A DNA stretch of 64,000 nucleotides from Candidatus Latescibacterota bacterium. Its GTDB lineage: Bacteria; JAAXHH01. Each line of letters starts with the position of its first letter. The stretch's first letter is position 1. The stretch lies in assembly GCA_022821085.1 (NCBI GenBank), contig JAJEEG010000006.1, forward strand, positions 1,261,330 to 1,325,329. Direction: 5' to 3'. Positions 1 to 8,360 of the stretch are shown piece after piece. The notes under the pieces are model-generated. The model saw only the letters and a list, made by a program, of their open reading frames with translations. It made no database searches and had not been told where the DNA came from. Both the position numbers and the translations under genes were made by a program.

Positions 1-875
1 CGGTGTATGCGGGCGGCGAACTGATTCCGGCCCTCGAGGGATTCGAAGCGGTCAGCCAGGGTGTGGCGGAAATGGGACACGGCGCCGCGTACTACTGGGC
101 GGGGAAGGCGCCCGCCACGCAGTTCTTCTCGTCGGTGCCCTTCGGGATGAACGCGCAACAGGTCACCGCCTGGCTTTACAGCGGCGGCGGGCTGGAGCTG
201 TGGGAGCAAATCTACGCACCCTTCAACCTGATCCCCATGCCCGCGGGCAATACCGGCTTCCAGATGGGCGGCTGGTTCAGAAAGGAAATCAACACCGCCG
301 ACGACCTGCAGGGACTGAAGATGCGTATTCCGGGCCTGGGGGGCGACGTGATCAAGCGGGCGGGCGGTTCGGCCATTCTGTCCCCCGTCGGCGAGATCTA
401 CACCAACCTCGAACGCGGCGTCATCGACGCGACCGAATGGATCGGCCCGTACCACGATTACCTCATGGGCTTCTACCGGGCGGCCCAGTACTACTACTAT
501 CCGGGTTGGCACGAGCCGGGCACCGTGACGGAACTCATGGTCAACAAGAGCGCCTTCGAGGAACTTCCGGCTTATCTGCAAACGGTGATCCGGACCGCGG
601 CGGCGCGATCGACGCACTGGGTGCTGTCCGAATTCGACGCCAAGAACAACGAGTATCTTCAGAAGCTGGTCAACGAAGAAGGCGTACAGCTCAAGCGCTT
701 TCCGGATACCGTGCTCACGACCCTCAAGGGATACGCGGATGAAGTCATTGCCCAGCTGATCGAAACGGACGAAGACAGCAGACGGGTGTACGAGTCCTTC
801 ACGTCATTCCGGAACACGGTAAGCGGATGGACGGACCTGGGAGAGAAGATCTACTACTCTGGCGCCATGGGGTAG
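1..875 (+). CDS. TRAP transporter substrate-binding protein, TakP/DctP family (5' truncated)
   Basis: Periplasmic binding protein of a tripartite ATP-independent periplasmic (TRAP) transporter, which captures an organic acid for the DctQM membrane pair. The first complete codon is at 3, and the signal peptide and first lobe lie outside the window; about 290 of the usual 330-370 residues remain. The segment around GLKMRIPG, followed by GEIYTNLERGVIDATEWIGP and YYYPGWHEPG, is the conserved core of the TakP branch, whose characterised member binds 2-oxo acids such as pyruvate. The Arg of MRIPG and the Trp/Glu of TEWIGP are typical ligand contacts. The membrane subunits are not in the window, so they either precede this gene or lie elsewhere. 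The family is clear; the ligand is inferred. Confidence 0.9.
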   Translation, partial: VYAGGELIPALEGFEAVSQGVAEMGHGAAYYWAGKAPATQFFSSVPFGMNAQQVTAWLYSGGGLELWEQIYAPFNLIPMPAGNTGFQMGGWFRKEINTADDLQGLKMRIPGLGGDVIKRAGGSAILSPVGEIYTNLERGVIDATEWIGPYHDYLMGFYRAAQYYYYPGWHEPGTVTELMVNKSAFEELPAYLQTVIRTAAARSTHWVLSEFDAKNNEYLQKLVNEEGVQLKRFPDTVLTTLKGYADEVIAQLIETDEDSRRVYESFTSFRNTVSGWTDLGEKIYYSGAMG

Positions 876-911
876 GGCGGCAGCGGTACAGGGCGGTAAA
901 CCGGCAGGGCG

Positions 912-1628
912 CTATCCGTCGAAAACGCCTTCGATCCGGGCGATCCAGCCCGTCATCGCGTCGCAGTACAGCAGGTCGTTTCCGCAACGCGCCAGGCCGT
1001 GCGGTTCAGGGTGATCCGGACCGATATGGATCTCGTCGCGCACGTCGCCGGTCTCGACGTCCATCTTCGCGATGACGCGGTCCACCTTGAATACCATCCA
1101 CAGGGCGTCGTCATCGGTCCTCACGACGCCGTGGCCGGCGTTATATGGCAGCGGAATCACGCGCTTTACCGACCAGTCCGGGATCCGGACCTGCGTGAGC
1201 GTCTTCTCCTGGAGCGTACTCAGCCAGATCGTGCCGGTTTCCACGAAATCATAGTCCAGGCCGTGGGTGCCTCCGGGCGCGGGAAGCGGCCGGCGGAGCA
1301 GGGTGGCACCGGTCCGCGGGTCGACCTTGAGGATCTCGCCCGTTCCGGGCGGCGCGTCGGTTTCCTTCGAGAAGCGCCAGCGTTCACCCGGGCCGTTCGC
1401 GGCCAGCCACAGCCCGCCTTCGCCGTAAGACATCCCGCTCGTGTTGGAGGACTCCGTCGGCAACTCGCGCAGTATCCTGCTGGCGCCGTACTCGTGGGGA
1501 GCTTCCAGGGCGAGGAGCGCGATGCGATCGGTGAATTGATCGACGACCCACAGGCCTTCATCGGTGACCTGCAGACCGTTGGGCGCACTGTACGGCGCCC
1601 GCATGTACCGGGTGATCCTGGGGTTCAT
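912..1628 (-). CDS. Beta-propeller (SMP-30/YncE-like) protein coupled to PhyH
   Basis: A 238-residue protein with repeated strands of the NGLQVTDEGLWVVDQ and GTIWLSTL kind, as in SMP-30/gluconolactonase, NHL or YncE-type beta-propellers. No signal peptide or membrane segment is visible, so it is probably cytoplasmic. Its ATG overlaps the stop of the upstream dioxygenase in an ATGA arrangement (1625-1628), so translation is probably coupled and the two proteins probably act in one process. The metal-ligand set of true gluconolactonases is not obvious, and the length covers only about four to five blades. A lactonase or a non-catalytic propeller are both possible; no substrate can be named. Confidence 0.6.
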   Translation of the reverse strand: MNPRITRYMRAPYSAPNGLQVTDEGLWVVDQFTDRIALLALEAPHEYGASRILRELPTESSNTSGMSYGEGGLWLAANGPGERWRFSKETDAPPGTGEILKVDPRTGATLLRRPLPAPGGTHGLDYDFVETGTIWLSTLQEKTLTQVRIPDWSVKRVIPLPYNAGHGVVRTDDDALWMVFKVDRVIAKMDVETGDVRDEIHIGPDHPEPHGLARCGNDLLYCDAMTGWIARIEGVFDG

Positions 1629-2599
1629 GACGGTTTCCGGTCCTTGAGACGGGTCCAGCCCCTGCCCGGGTTATAGGGCTTTGCGTCGTGGTAACGGTCG
1701 CGCAGTTCCCTGAAGGCTTCCGGCGTCGTGACCTCCCGCTCGGGATGATTCGAATCCCGGATCACGAAGTCGGCCTCGCTCGGATAGCAGGCCATGGTGA
1801 CCGGGTCCCGTTCCGGCGTGTAGGTCTCCGGATCCTCTTCCGAGTTGTTCGGCGCGTCCATGGATTGATACCGCAGGTCAATACTCCAGCGAACGATCCC
1901 GGAATGGTTCACGAAGGAGGCGTGAGGGGTCAGATTGGTCATGAACAGGACGTCGCCCCGTTTCATTTCCAGTGGAACAGGTCGGTTCTCCGGCAGTTCC
2001 TCCCCGGGGATCTCCAGGTAGCCGCCGTGCCCACCGGTGTAATGCCGGAACACCCCGTCCTTGTGGACCCCGGGAATCACATGCAGGCAGCCGTTTTCCA
2101 CCGTCGTGTCGACCAGGGGGATCCAGCAGGTCACGATCAGGTGCCGGTCGCAGTGGGGCAGGAAGTAACCGGAGTCCTGGTGCCAGGGCACTTCCGTCCG
2201 CGTATGCCCCGGAAGCTTCGGACGGATACGATAGGCGGAGGCGCCCACGATGTCCGGGCCGATCAGGTCTGAAACACAGTCAACCAGGTCCGCATTCCGC
2301 AACAACTCCAGCATGGCCTCGCCGTTGAACTGACCACCGCCCCGGCCCATGATCATCGCCAGGACGGCCTCGCCGGCTTCTTCCGACTCCTTGTAGATGT
2401 GCGCCAGACGGGTCTCGAAACCTTCTCCCGCGTAGGGGCTGGACAGTTTTCCTTCGCCGTGCAGACGGAGCGCGCCTTCTTCCACGATGTCGCCCAGGGC
2501 GAGGATCAGCGGCCGCAGCGCGGCTTCGGACAGCAGCCCGGCTTTGACCAGGTATCCCCGTGTATCGAATTGGGCGGTTTCCGCCTTTGTAAAACCCAT
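1625..2599 (-). CDS. Phytanoyl-CoA dioxygenase (PhyH) family protein
   Basis: A 324-residue Fe(II)/2-oxoglutarate-dependent oxygenase. The metal motif HxD is seen as WHQDSGYF (His140, Asp142), and a distal His is available in the segment NLTPHASFVNHSG (about residues 220-235), followed by the Arg expected to hold 2-oxoglutarate. Family members hydroxylate small molecules and are not limited to phytanoyl-CoA. It is the first gene of a two-gene unit with the beta-propeller protein. PhyH expansion is known in sponge-associated and other marine uncultured bacteria, and this window holds three. The fold and cofactor are well supported; the substrate is unknown. Confidence 0.88.
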   Translation of the reverse strand: MGFTKAETAQFDTRGYLVKAGLLSEAALRPLILALGDIVEEGALRLHGEGKLSSPYAGEGFETRLAHIYKESEEAGEAVLAMIMGRGGGQFNGEAMLELLRNADLVDCVSDLIGPDIVGASAYRIRPKLPGHTRTEVPWHQDSGYFLPHCDRHLIVTCWIPLVDTTVENGCLHVIPGVHKDGVFRHYTGGHGGYLEIPGEELPENRPVPLEMKRGDVLFMTNLTPHASFVNHSGIVRWSIDLRYQSMDAPNNSEEDPETYTPERDPVTMACYPSEADFVIRDSNHPEREVTTPEAFRELRDRYHDAKPYNPGRGWTRLKDRKPS

Positions 2600-2639
2600 T
2601 TAACGCCTCTCTTTTCCCTGGTTCGCGCCCGGCTGACGG

Positions 2640-4400
2640 TCAGATCCGCAACATGTCCGATACATCCAGCTCGGTCTTCGGCTGGTAGGGCTTCAGGAAA
2701 CGCATGATCTCTTCCGACGTGGACAGGTCCAGCGCTTCCCGGGTAATGGTCTTGAGCTCATGGTAATCCGCCGAGCGGATCAGGCTCTTGATCTCGGGGA
2801 TGTCGATGGGGCTCATACTGAGCTCGTCAACGCCGAGACCGAGCAGTATGCAGGCCGCCAGGGGATGCGCGGCCATGGCGCCGCACACGCCCACCCAGAT
2901 ACCGTTGTCGTGCGCGGCGTCGATCACCGACGCGACCAGCCGGAGCACGGCCGGGTGGCACGGATTGTACAGGGAGGCGATGCTCGGATTGCCCCGGTCG
3001 GCCGCCACGGTGTACTGGATCAGGTCGTTCGTGCCGATGCTGAAGAAATCCACCTCCTTCGCCAGGTCGTGGGCCGTCAGCGCGGCCGAAGGGATTTCGA
3101 CCATGATGCCGGTCGACATCGACGGGTCGACGGGCACCCCGTCCTCCAGCAGTTCATTCCGCGCCTCTTCAAGTAGCGCCTTCGCCCTCCGTAACTCCTG
3201 CAATCCCGATATCATGGGAAACATAAGACGCACGTTTCCCTCCGCACCGGCCCTCAGTATGGCGCGCAACTGAACCTTGAACATTTCCGGCCGGTCCAGG
3301 CAGAGCCGTATACCCCGCTGGCCCAGGGCGGGATTGGCTTCGTCCGGCATCTCCTTAGGCATCTTGTCCGCCCCGAGGTCCAGCGTCCGTATGATCACGT
3401 GGTTCGGCGCCATGCGCCGCGCGATGCGCTGGTACGTCCGGGTCTGATCCTCTTCAGAAGGCAATTCGTTGCGAACCAGGTAGAGGAACTCGGTACGGTA
3501 CAGGCCGATGCCGTCCGCGCCGTGGTTCAGTACGTCTTCCAGTTCAGCCGGGAGTTCGATATTGGCCGACAGTTCAATGCGCCTTCCATCCCGGGTCTCC
3601 GCGGGCAGGTCGTGGAGTTCCTGAAGCTCATGCTCCAGCACCGACAACTGGGACTTCGTTTCCCGGTACCGCCCGATCGTATCCGCATCCGGATCGAGAT
3701 GGACCATCCCGCTGTTGCCGTCGATGATGACCATCATGCCATCCGAAATGGCCTGGGTGGCGATGTGGGTCCCGACCACCGCCGGCACGGCCAGGCCGCG
3801 GGCGACAATCGCCGTATGGGACGTCTGGCCACCGGCATCGGTGATGAAGCCGCAGACCGCGTCCCGGTCCAGTTCCGCGGTATCCGACGGGGACAGGCTG
3901 TGCGCCACGAGCACGATCTCACCGTCCGTGGCCTCGATTCCGGATTGCGCGCTGCCGGTGAGCTTAGCCAGCACCCGGTAATGCACGTCCTCGAAATCGG
4001 CGGTCCGTTCGCGGAAGAACGGATTCTCGATCGAGGAGTAATTGGCGATCCATCCCCTCATCACATCGTCGAAGATATACTCCGCGTTGGTCCGTTCGCG
4101 ACGGATGCGCACGATGGTAACATCCACCACCTCCGGATCTTCGAGTACGGCCTGGTGCGCGCGGAAGATCTTTCCGACGTCCTGGTCGAAATCCACCGCG
4201 ATGCGTCGCTGCAACCGGGTCAGGTCTTCCAACGCCTCGTCGACGGCTGTACGGAATCGGCGGATTTCCGCCTCCACGCCGTCGGCGGGGATCGGACGCT
4301 GATTTATGGCGGCGAATCGGCGATTGTAGATCAAGGCGCGTCCTATGGCGATGCCCGGCGATGCCGGTATGCCTTTCAGAACGCGGCGCTCATCGCTCAT
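2640..4400 (-). CDS. ptsI: Phosphoenolpyruvate-protein phosphotransferase (PTS enzyme I)
   Basis: A 586-residue cytoplasmic enzyme I that takes phosphate from PEP and passes it to HPr. The N-terminal HPr-binding and phosphohistidine region ends in GGQTSHTAIVARG, with active-site His195. The PEP-binding TIM barrel shows the GTNDLIQYT signature and the GVCGAMA cysteine loop. Length matches ordinary enzyme I, with no GAF domain, so it is not the longer PtsP (EI-Ntr). It starts one base after the ptsH stop (TAA, C, ATG) and is the last gene of the LPS/rpoN operon. No EII permease or EIIA gene is in the window, so its role here is probably regulatory. Confidence 0.95.
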   Translation of the reverse strand: MSDERRVLKGIPASPGIAIGRALIYNRRFAAINQRPIPADGVEAEIRRFRTAVDEALEDLTRLQRRIAVDFDQDVGKIFRAHQAVLEDPEVVDVTIVRIRRERTNAEYIFDDVMRGWIANYSSIENPFFRERTADFEDVHYRVLAKLTGSAQSGIEATDGEIVLVAHSLSPSDTAELDRDAVCGFITDAGGQTSHTAIVARGLAVPAVVGTHIATQAISDGMMVIIDGNSGMVHLDPDADTIGRYRETKSQLSVLEHELQELHDLPAETRDGRRIELSANIELPAELEDVLNHGADGIGLYRTEFLYLVRNELPSEEDQTRTYQRIARRMAPNHVIIRTLDLGADKMPKEMPDEANPALGQRGIRLCLDRPEMFKVQLRAILRAGAEGNVRLMFPMISGLQELRRAKALLEEARNELLEDGVPVDPSMSTGIMVEIPSAALTAHDLAKEVDFFSIGTNDLIQYTVAADRGNPSIASLYNPCHPAVLRLVASVIDAAHDNGIWVGVCGAMAAHPLAACILLGLGVDELSMSPIDIPEIKSLIRSADYHELKTITREALDLSTSEEIMRFLKPYQPKTELDVSDMLRI

Positions 4401-4401
4401 G

Positions 4402-4686
4402 TTACGCCTCCTGATCCTGGTCGAACATGTCGGTTATCGCCTTCAGGGCATCCGATTCGTCCGGCCCATCGATCTCCACCGTTATGGAACTGCCGTGCTC
4501 GGCGGCCAACATCATGACGCCCAGGATGCTCTTGCCATTCACCGGTATGTCGTCCTTGACCAGCGTGACTTCCGACTTGAATCTGGACGCCGTGCGAACC
4601 AGTTGCTCGGCGGGTCGCATGTGCAACCCCTTCCTGTTCTTTACTGAAACGGTTTTCCTTATCAAGTCGCTGCCCGATCCAATCAT
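4402..4686 (-). CDS. ptsH: Phosphocarrier protein HPr
   Basis: A 94-residue HPr. The histidine that accepts phosphate from enzyme I is His22 in GLHMRPAEQLV. The regulatory serine is Ser53 in NGKSILGVMML, the site HPr kinase modifies, so both inputs appear intact. It lies between hprK (17 bases upstream) and ptsI (1 base downstream). The N-terminus is a few residues longer than usual; a later start is possible but no better start codon is seen. It resembles the HPr of Gram-negatives that keep HprK in an rpoN-linked cluster. Confidence 0.96.
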   Translation of the reverse strand: MIGSGSDLIRKTVSVKNRKGLHMRPAEQLVRTASRFKSEVTLVKDDIPVNGKSILGVMMLAAEHGSSITVEIDGPDESDALKAITDMFDQDQEA

Positions 4687-4703
4687 ACCTGCGTGACATG
4701 CTT

Positions 4704-5687
4704 CTACTCGTAGTCTTCCCTGCGATACCGGACCTTTTCGCCTTCCTTCATGACCTCCAGCACCCGCTGATTCAATATCGACGCGGGGTTGATTCCGACG
4801 ACTTTCAGGAGATGCCGTAATGCGACGACCTCGGATATGACCGTCAGGTTCTTGCCCGGGTTGATGGGAATACGGACATAGGGCAGTTCCGCGTCGAGCA
4901 ACGTCGTGGTCTTCTCATCGAGCGCCGTCCGTTCGTAGACCTCGTCGCTGTTCCAATCCTCCAGGTTGACGACGACTTCAATCCGCTTGCGCACGCGGAT
5001 GCTTCGTATGCCGAACATGCTGGTGACGTCGATAATGCCGACGCCGCGTATTTCCATGAAATGCTGCGTGATCGTGTTGCTCGTGCCCATGATGACGCCG
5101 CGCCGCATCCGGTATGCGGAAACCACGTCGTCAGCTACCAGTCGGTGTCCCCGTTCCACTAGGTCGAGGGCCGTTTCGCTTTTGCCGATTCCGCTGCGTC
5201 CCGTGAACAGTAGCCCCACGCCATACACGTCGACCAGGGCGCCGTGCACGGTCGTCATCGGTGCGAAATAGGGTTCCAGGTACTCGACCAGGGATTGCGC
5301 GAAGGCATCCGTCGACAGTGAAGTACCCAGGACGGCGGTATCGAACCGCTCGGCTGTTTCTGTCAATTCCCGTGGCGGATCCATGCCCTTCGTAATCACC
5401 ATGCAGGGAAGGCCCAGGTCGAACAGCCGGACCAGCGACGCACGCCGCTGGTCCACGGGCAGACTCTTCAGGTAGGTTAACTCGGTCTCCCCCAGGATCT
5501 GGATCCGGTTGCTGGAAAACCGCTCGACAAAACCCGCCAGTGCGAGTCCGGGCCGGTTCGTCTCCGCGTTCGCAATCTTCCTGGACAGTCCCGTTTCGCC
5601 CGTCAGCGGGGACAGTTTCAGGTCGACCTGCTCTACCAGGTTCTTTATCAGCAGGACGCGCGATTTCAGGGGCGATGTCGTGGCCAT
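4704..5687 (-). CDS. hprK: HPr kinase/phosphorylase
   Basis: A bifunctional enzyme that phosphorylates the regulatory serine of HPr with ATP and reverses the reaction. About 327 residues, the usual size. The Walker A loop is GRSGIGKSE (about residues 153-161), followed by the capping DD of VADDVV and the family signature MEIRGVGIIDV. I chose the ATG at 5687 because AGGA stands eight bases before it and it starts 10 bases after the hpf stop. An in-frame ATG at 5735 would overlap hpf by 38 bases. With ptsH and ptsI next to it, it sets the state of a PTS chain that shows no transport partner here. Confidence 0.95.
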   Translation of the reverse strand: MATTSPLKSRVLLIKNLVEQVDLKLSPLTGETGLSRKIANAETNRPGLALAGFVERFSSNRIQILGETELTYLKSLPVDQRRASLVRLFDLGLPCMVITKGMDPPRELTETAERFDTAVLGTSLSTDAFAQSLVEYLEPYFAPMTTVHGALVDVYGVGLLFTGRSGIGKSETALDLVERGHRLVADDVVSAYRMRRGVIMGTSNTITQHFMEIRGVGIIDVTSMFGIRSIRVRKRIEVVVNLEDWNSDEVYERTALDEKTTTLLDAELPYVRIPINPGKNLTVISEVVALRHLLKVVGINPASILNQRVLEVMKEGEKVRYRREDYE

Positions 5688-5697
5688 CGTCCGCTTC

Positions 5698-6000
5698 CTA
5701 GTGACGCCTGTTCCTGTGATCGTGAAGCTTGCCATTGTGCTTTTTCAACTGGCTTTCCATCTTGTTGACCGCCTGGTCAAGCGCCGTGTAGGCTTCGGCG
5801 TTTTCCTCTTTACTGGTCAGGACGTGCCCACCGACGTGCACGTTCAGTTCAACCATGTACCGGTATTTTTCCTGCGAGACGATAAGGTCCGCACTCAGGA
5901 TGTTGTCACTGTATCTGTTCAATCGGTCGATTTCTCTGTCCGCATGCTCCTTGTAAGCGTCTGCCAGTTCGCAGTGTCGGGCCGTCATGGATTTCTGCAC
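5698..6000 (-). CDS. hpf: Ribosome hibernation-promoting factor, short form (HPF/RaiA)
   Basis: A 100-residue sigma-54 modulation/HPF-family protein that binds the 30S subunit and inactivates ribosomes in slow growth. It starts near the strand MTARHCELAD, carries the helix region YKEHADREIDRLNRY and ends in a basic, His-rich tail. The dimerisation domain of the long form is absent. The position directly downstream of rpoN is the classic one in proteobacteria, where the gene was first named as a sigma-54 modulator. In this operon it is followed by hprK rather than ptsN. Confidence 0.9.
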   Translation of the reverse strand: MQKSMTARHCELADAYKEHADREIDRLNRYSDNILSADLIVSQEKYRYMVELNVHVGGHVLTSKEENAEAYTALDQAVNKMESQLKKHNGKLHDHRNRRH

Positions 6001-6032
6001 GTTCGCCTCCCTTAGCCATATGGCCGTTCGGG

Positions 6033-7589
6033 TCAGATCCTTCTGCGCATCCGCGCAATGGGTATGCCCAGGTTTTCGCGGTACTTCGCCACGGTCCGCC
6101 GCTTGATCTGCACGCCTTCCTTCGTGCGGAGAATCTCCTCTATCGCCTGGTCGCTCAGCGGCGCGCGCGCGTCTTCTTCCTCGATGATCCGCGCGATGCG
6201 GTCTTTGACCGTCTTGGTCGCCAATTGGCCCGCCGCGGCTTCCCCGGACTCCTCGTCCGCGTTTTTCTTCAACCTCCCGTCGAAGAAGAACCTCAATGCG
6301 AAAATGCCCCGGGGCGTCTGTACGTACTTGCCTTGCGTGGCCCGGCTGACGGTCGTCACGTGCAGGCCCACCTCGTCGGCCACTTCCTGGAGAATCATCG
6401 GCTTGAGACCGGACAGGCCTGTATCCAGGAAATCGCGCTGGGCCCGGACGATGCAGTTCGTCACCTTCAACAGGGTGGACCGCCGCTGTTCGATGGAGTT
6501 GACGAAGTGGTTTGCTTCGGTCAATTTGCGCCTCACGTAACGCCGGTCTTCCTCGGAGGACGGCGCGTTCCGGTTCAGGATGGCCTGGTAGGCATGGCTG
6601 ACACGCACCCTGGGCAGGTTGCGATCATTGAGATAGACGAGGTATTCACCGTCCACTTTCTCGACGATCAGGTCGGGATGTATGGCGATAGCGGATGAAT
6701 CGCTGACGGCCAGTCCCGGATGGGGATTGAGTCCGGCAATCATGTTCAGGGCGTCCCCGATTTCCTGCTCGGACGCCCTGATCTTCTTTCGAATCGAAGC
6801 GATGCGCCGCAACTTGACGTCGCGCCAGTGTTCCGATATCAACCGGTATGCGAGCGAATCGCTCAAGTTCAACGCTTCCAGTTGAAGCATGAGACACTCT
6901 CGCAGATCACGCGCGCCGACGCCGGTAGGCTCGAGGGTCTGTACGACCTTCAGCACCCGTTCCGCCTCGTCGAACGGCACGCTCGATTCCAGCGCCAGAT
7001 CCAGCAATGGCACGTCGAGGAGACCGCTGTCATTCAGGTTTCCGACCAGGTATTCGCCGATTTCACGGTCCCGGGTGGTCAGGTCGAGTAGCCGCAACTG
7101 CTCGAGCAGGTACTCGGTGAGGGTCGTATCCGACGTTCCCTCCCGTTCCAGGATGTGCTGATCCTCCCTTTTTTCGGTCTCTTCGCGGGCATCCATCTGG
7201 TTGTGCATGCCGTCCTGAATGTAGGCATCCCAGTCGATGCCGTCCCGATCGGACGCAATGTCCCCGAGATCGTCTTCGCGCGCCGTATCCGGCTCCTCGC
7301 GCACCACGTTCGGCTCCTCGCGCACCGCATCCGGTTCCTCGCGCGCCGCGTCCAGCTCCTCGCGCGCCACATCCCGCTCCTCCGCCAGGGGTTCCTCCGC
7401 CAGGGGTTCCTCCGCGGAGTCCTCCGCCGCCTCATCCGTCTCTTCCTCGAGTTCCAGCAGCGGATTCTCCTCGATTTTCTCCTTGATCTCCTGCTCAAGC
7501 TCCAGCGTGGTGTACTGCAGCAGCTTGAGCGCGTACATCAACTGGGGAGAAAACTGCTGTCTGGTCTGGGGCTGAAGTTGAAATTCCAT
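6033..7589 (-). CDS. rpoN: RNA polymerase sigma-54 factor
   Basis: A 518-residue sigma-54, directing polymerase to -24/-12 promoters that need AAA+ activators. The N-terminal region I has the expected glutamine/leucine-rich segment (residues 1-45, e.g. FQLQPQTRQQFSPQLMYALK). The core-binding and helix-turn-helix regions follow, and the C-terminus holds the RpoN box, here RRTVAKYRE, close to the end. Region II is an unusual acidic linker, residues about 60-104, built of heptad units of the REEPDAV kind and two EEPLA units, encoded by 21-nt and 15-nt tandem repeats. It lies between lptB and hpf in the LPS/PTS operon. Confidence 0.97.
   Translation of the reverse strand: MEFQLQPQTRQQFSPQLMYALKLLQYTTLELEQEIKEKIEENPLLELEEETDEAAEDSAEEPLAEEPLAEERDVAREELDAAREEPDAVREEPNVVREEPDTAREDDLGDIASDRDGIDWDAYIQDGMHNQMDAREETEKREDQHILEREGTSDTTLTEYLLEQLRLLDLTTRDREIGEYLVGNLNDSGLLDVPLLDLALESSVPFDEAERVLKVVQTLEPTGVGARDLRECLMLQLEALNLSDSLAYRLISEHWRDVKLRRIASIRKKIRASEQEIGDALNMIAGLNPHPGLAVSDSSAIAIHPDLIVEKVDGEYLVYLNDRNLPRVRVSHAYQAILNRNAPSSEEDRRYVRRKLTEANHFVNSIEQRRSTLLKVTNCIVRAQRDFLDTGLSGLKPMILQEVADEVGLHVTTVSRATQGKYVQTPRGIFALRFFFDGRLKKNADEESGEAAAGQLATKTVKDRIARIIEEEDARAPLSDQAIEEILRTKEGVQIKRRTVAKYRENLGIPIARMRRRI
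7276..7412 (-). repeat. 21-nt and 15-nt tandem repeats inside rpoN
   Basis: About five imperfect 21-nt units, each with a ctcctcg core on the plus strand, run from 7276 to about 7380. Two 15-nt units with core ccaggggttcctc follow to 7412. All units are multiples of three, so they lengthen the acidic region II linker of sigma-54 without breaking the frame. Confidence 0.85.
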
Positions 7590-7604
7590 GGGCGTGCCTT
7601 CCGG

Positions 7605-8348
7605 TTACTCCAGGCGGAACCGTTCGCCGAGGTAGATGCGGCGCGCTTCGGGGTCGTCGGCCAGGTCTTTGGCCGTACCAGATATGTAAATACGGCCGTC
7701 GGCCATGATATAGGACCGGTCGGTGATCTGCAACGTTTCCCGTACCATGTGATCCGTGACCAGTATGCCCAGTTTTCGTTCCTTCAGGCGTCCGATGACT
7801 TCCTGAATGTCCTCCACCGCAATGGGATCGATGCCGGCGAAGGGCTCATCGAGCAGGATGAACTTCGGTTCGGTCACCAGGGCACGGCTGATCTCGGTTC
7901 GTCGCCGCTCGCCGCCTGACAAGGTATAGGCTTTGTGCTTGGCCAGATGCGCGATGCCAAAATCCTCCAGCAGACCTTCCATCTTCTCGCGCCGGGCCTT
8001 GCGGGAGATGGGCAAGGTCTGGAGAATGGACATCAGGTTCTGTTCCACCGTCATCCTGCGGAATATCGACGGTTCCTGGGCCAGATAGCCGATCCCCACC
8101 CGTGCCCTTCGGTACATCGGCCACCGCGTGATGTTCCGGCTCTCTCCGGTTTCCCGGTCATCGATGAGCACCCGTCCCGACCCTGGTTTGATCATACCGA
8201 CGATCATATAGAACGAGGTGGTCTTCCCCGCCCCGTTGGGTCCGAGCAGTCCGACCACCTCGCCCTGGTCTACACGCAGGCTCACATCGTCGACGACACG
8301 GTGATTCTGATAGGATTTTACCAGGTTCTCAGCTCGCAGGCACTGCAC
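7605..8348 (-). CDS. lptB: LPS export ABC transporter ATP-binding protein LptB
   Basis: A 247-residue cytoplasmic ATPase that powers extraction of LPS by LptFG. Walker A is [16 protein letters not shown], the signature is LSGGERRR and Walker B runs [13 protein letters not shown]. The TSFYMIVG continuation after Walker A is typical of LptB among ABC proteins. It is flanked by lptA/lptC genes on one side and rpoN on the other, the same order as in many proteobacteria. The LptF and LptG permeases are not in the window. Confidence 0.96.
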   Translation of the reverse strand: MQCLRAENLVKSYQNHRVVDDVSLRVDQGEVVGLLGPNGAGKTTSFYMIVGMIKPGSGRVLIDDRETGESRNITRWPMYRRARVGIGYLAQEPSIFRRMTVEQNLMSILQTLPISRKARREKMEGLLEDFGIAHLAKHKAYTLSGGERRRTEISRALVTEPKFILLDEPFAGIDPIAVEDIQEVIGRLKERKLGILVTDHMVRETLQITDRSYIMADGRIYISGTAKDLADDPEARRIYLGERFRLE

Positions 8349-8360
8349 GGATCCTCCGCT

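Noticed and set aside
5688-5735. Upstream start for hprK
   Set aside because: It overlaps hpf by 38 bases and lacks the AGGA site that precedes the ATG at 5687.
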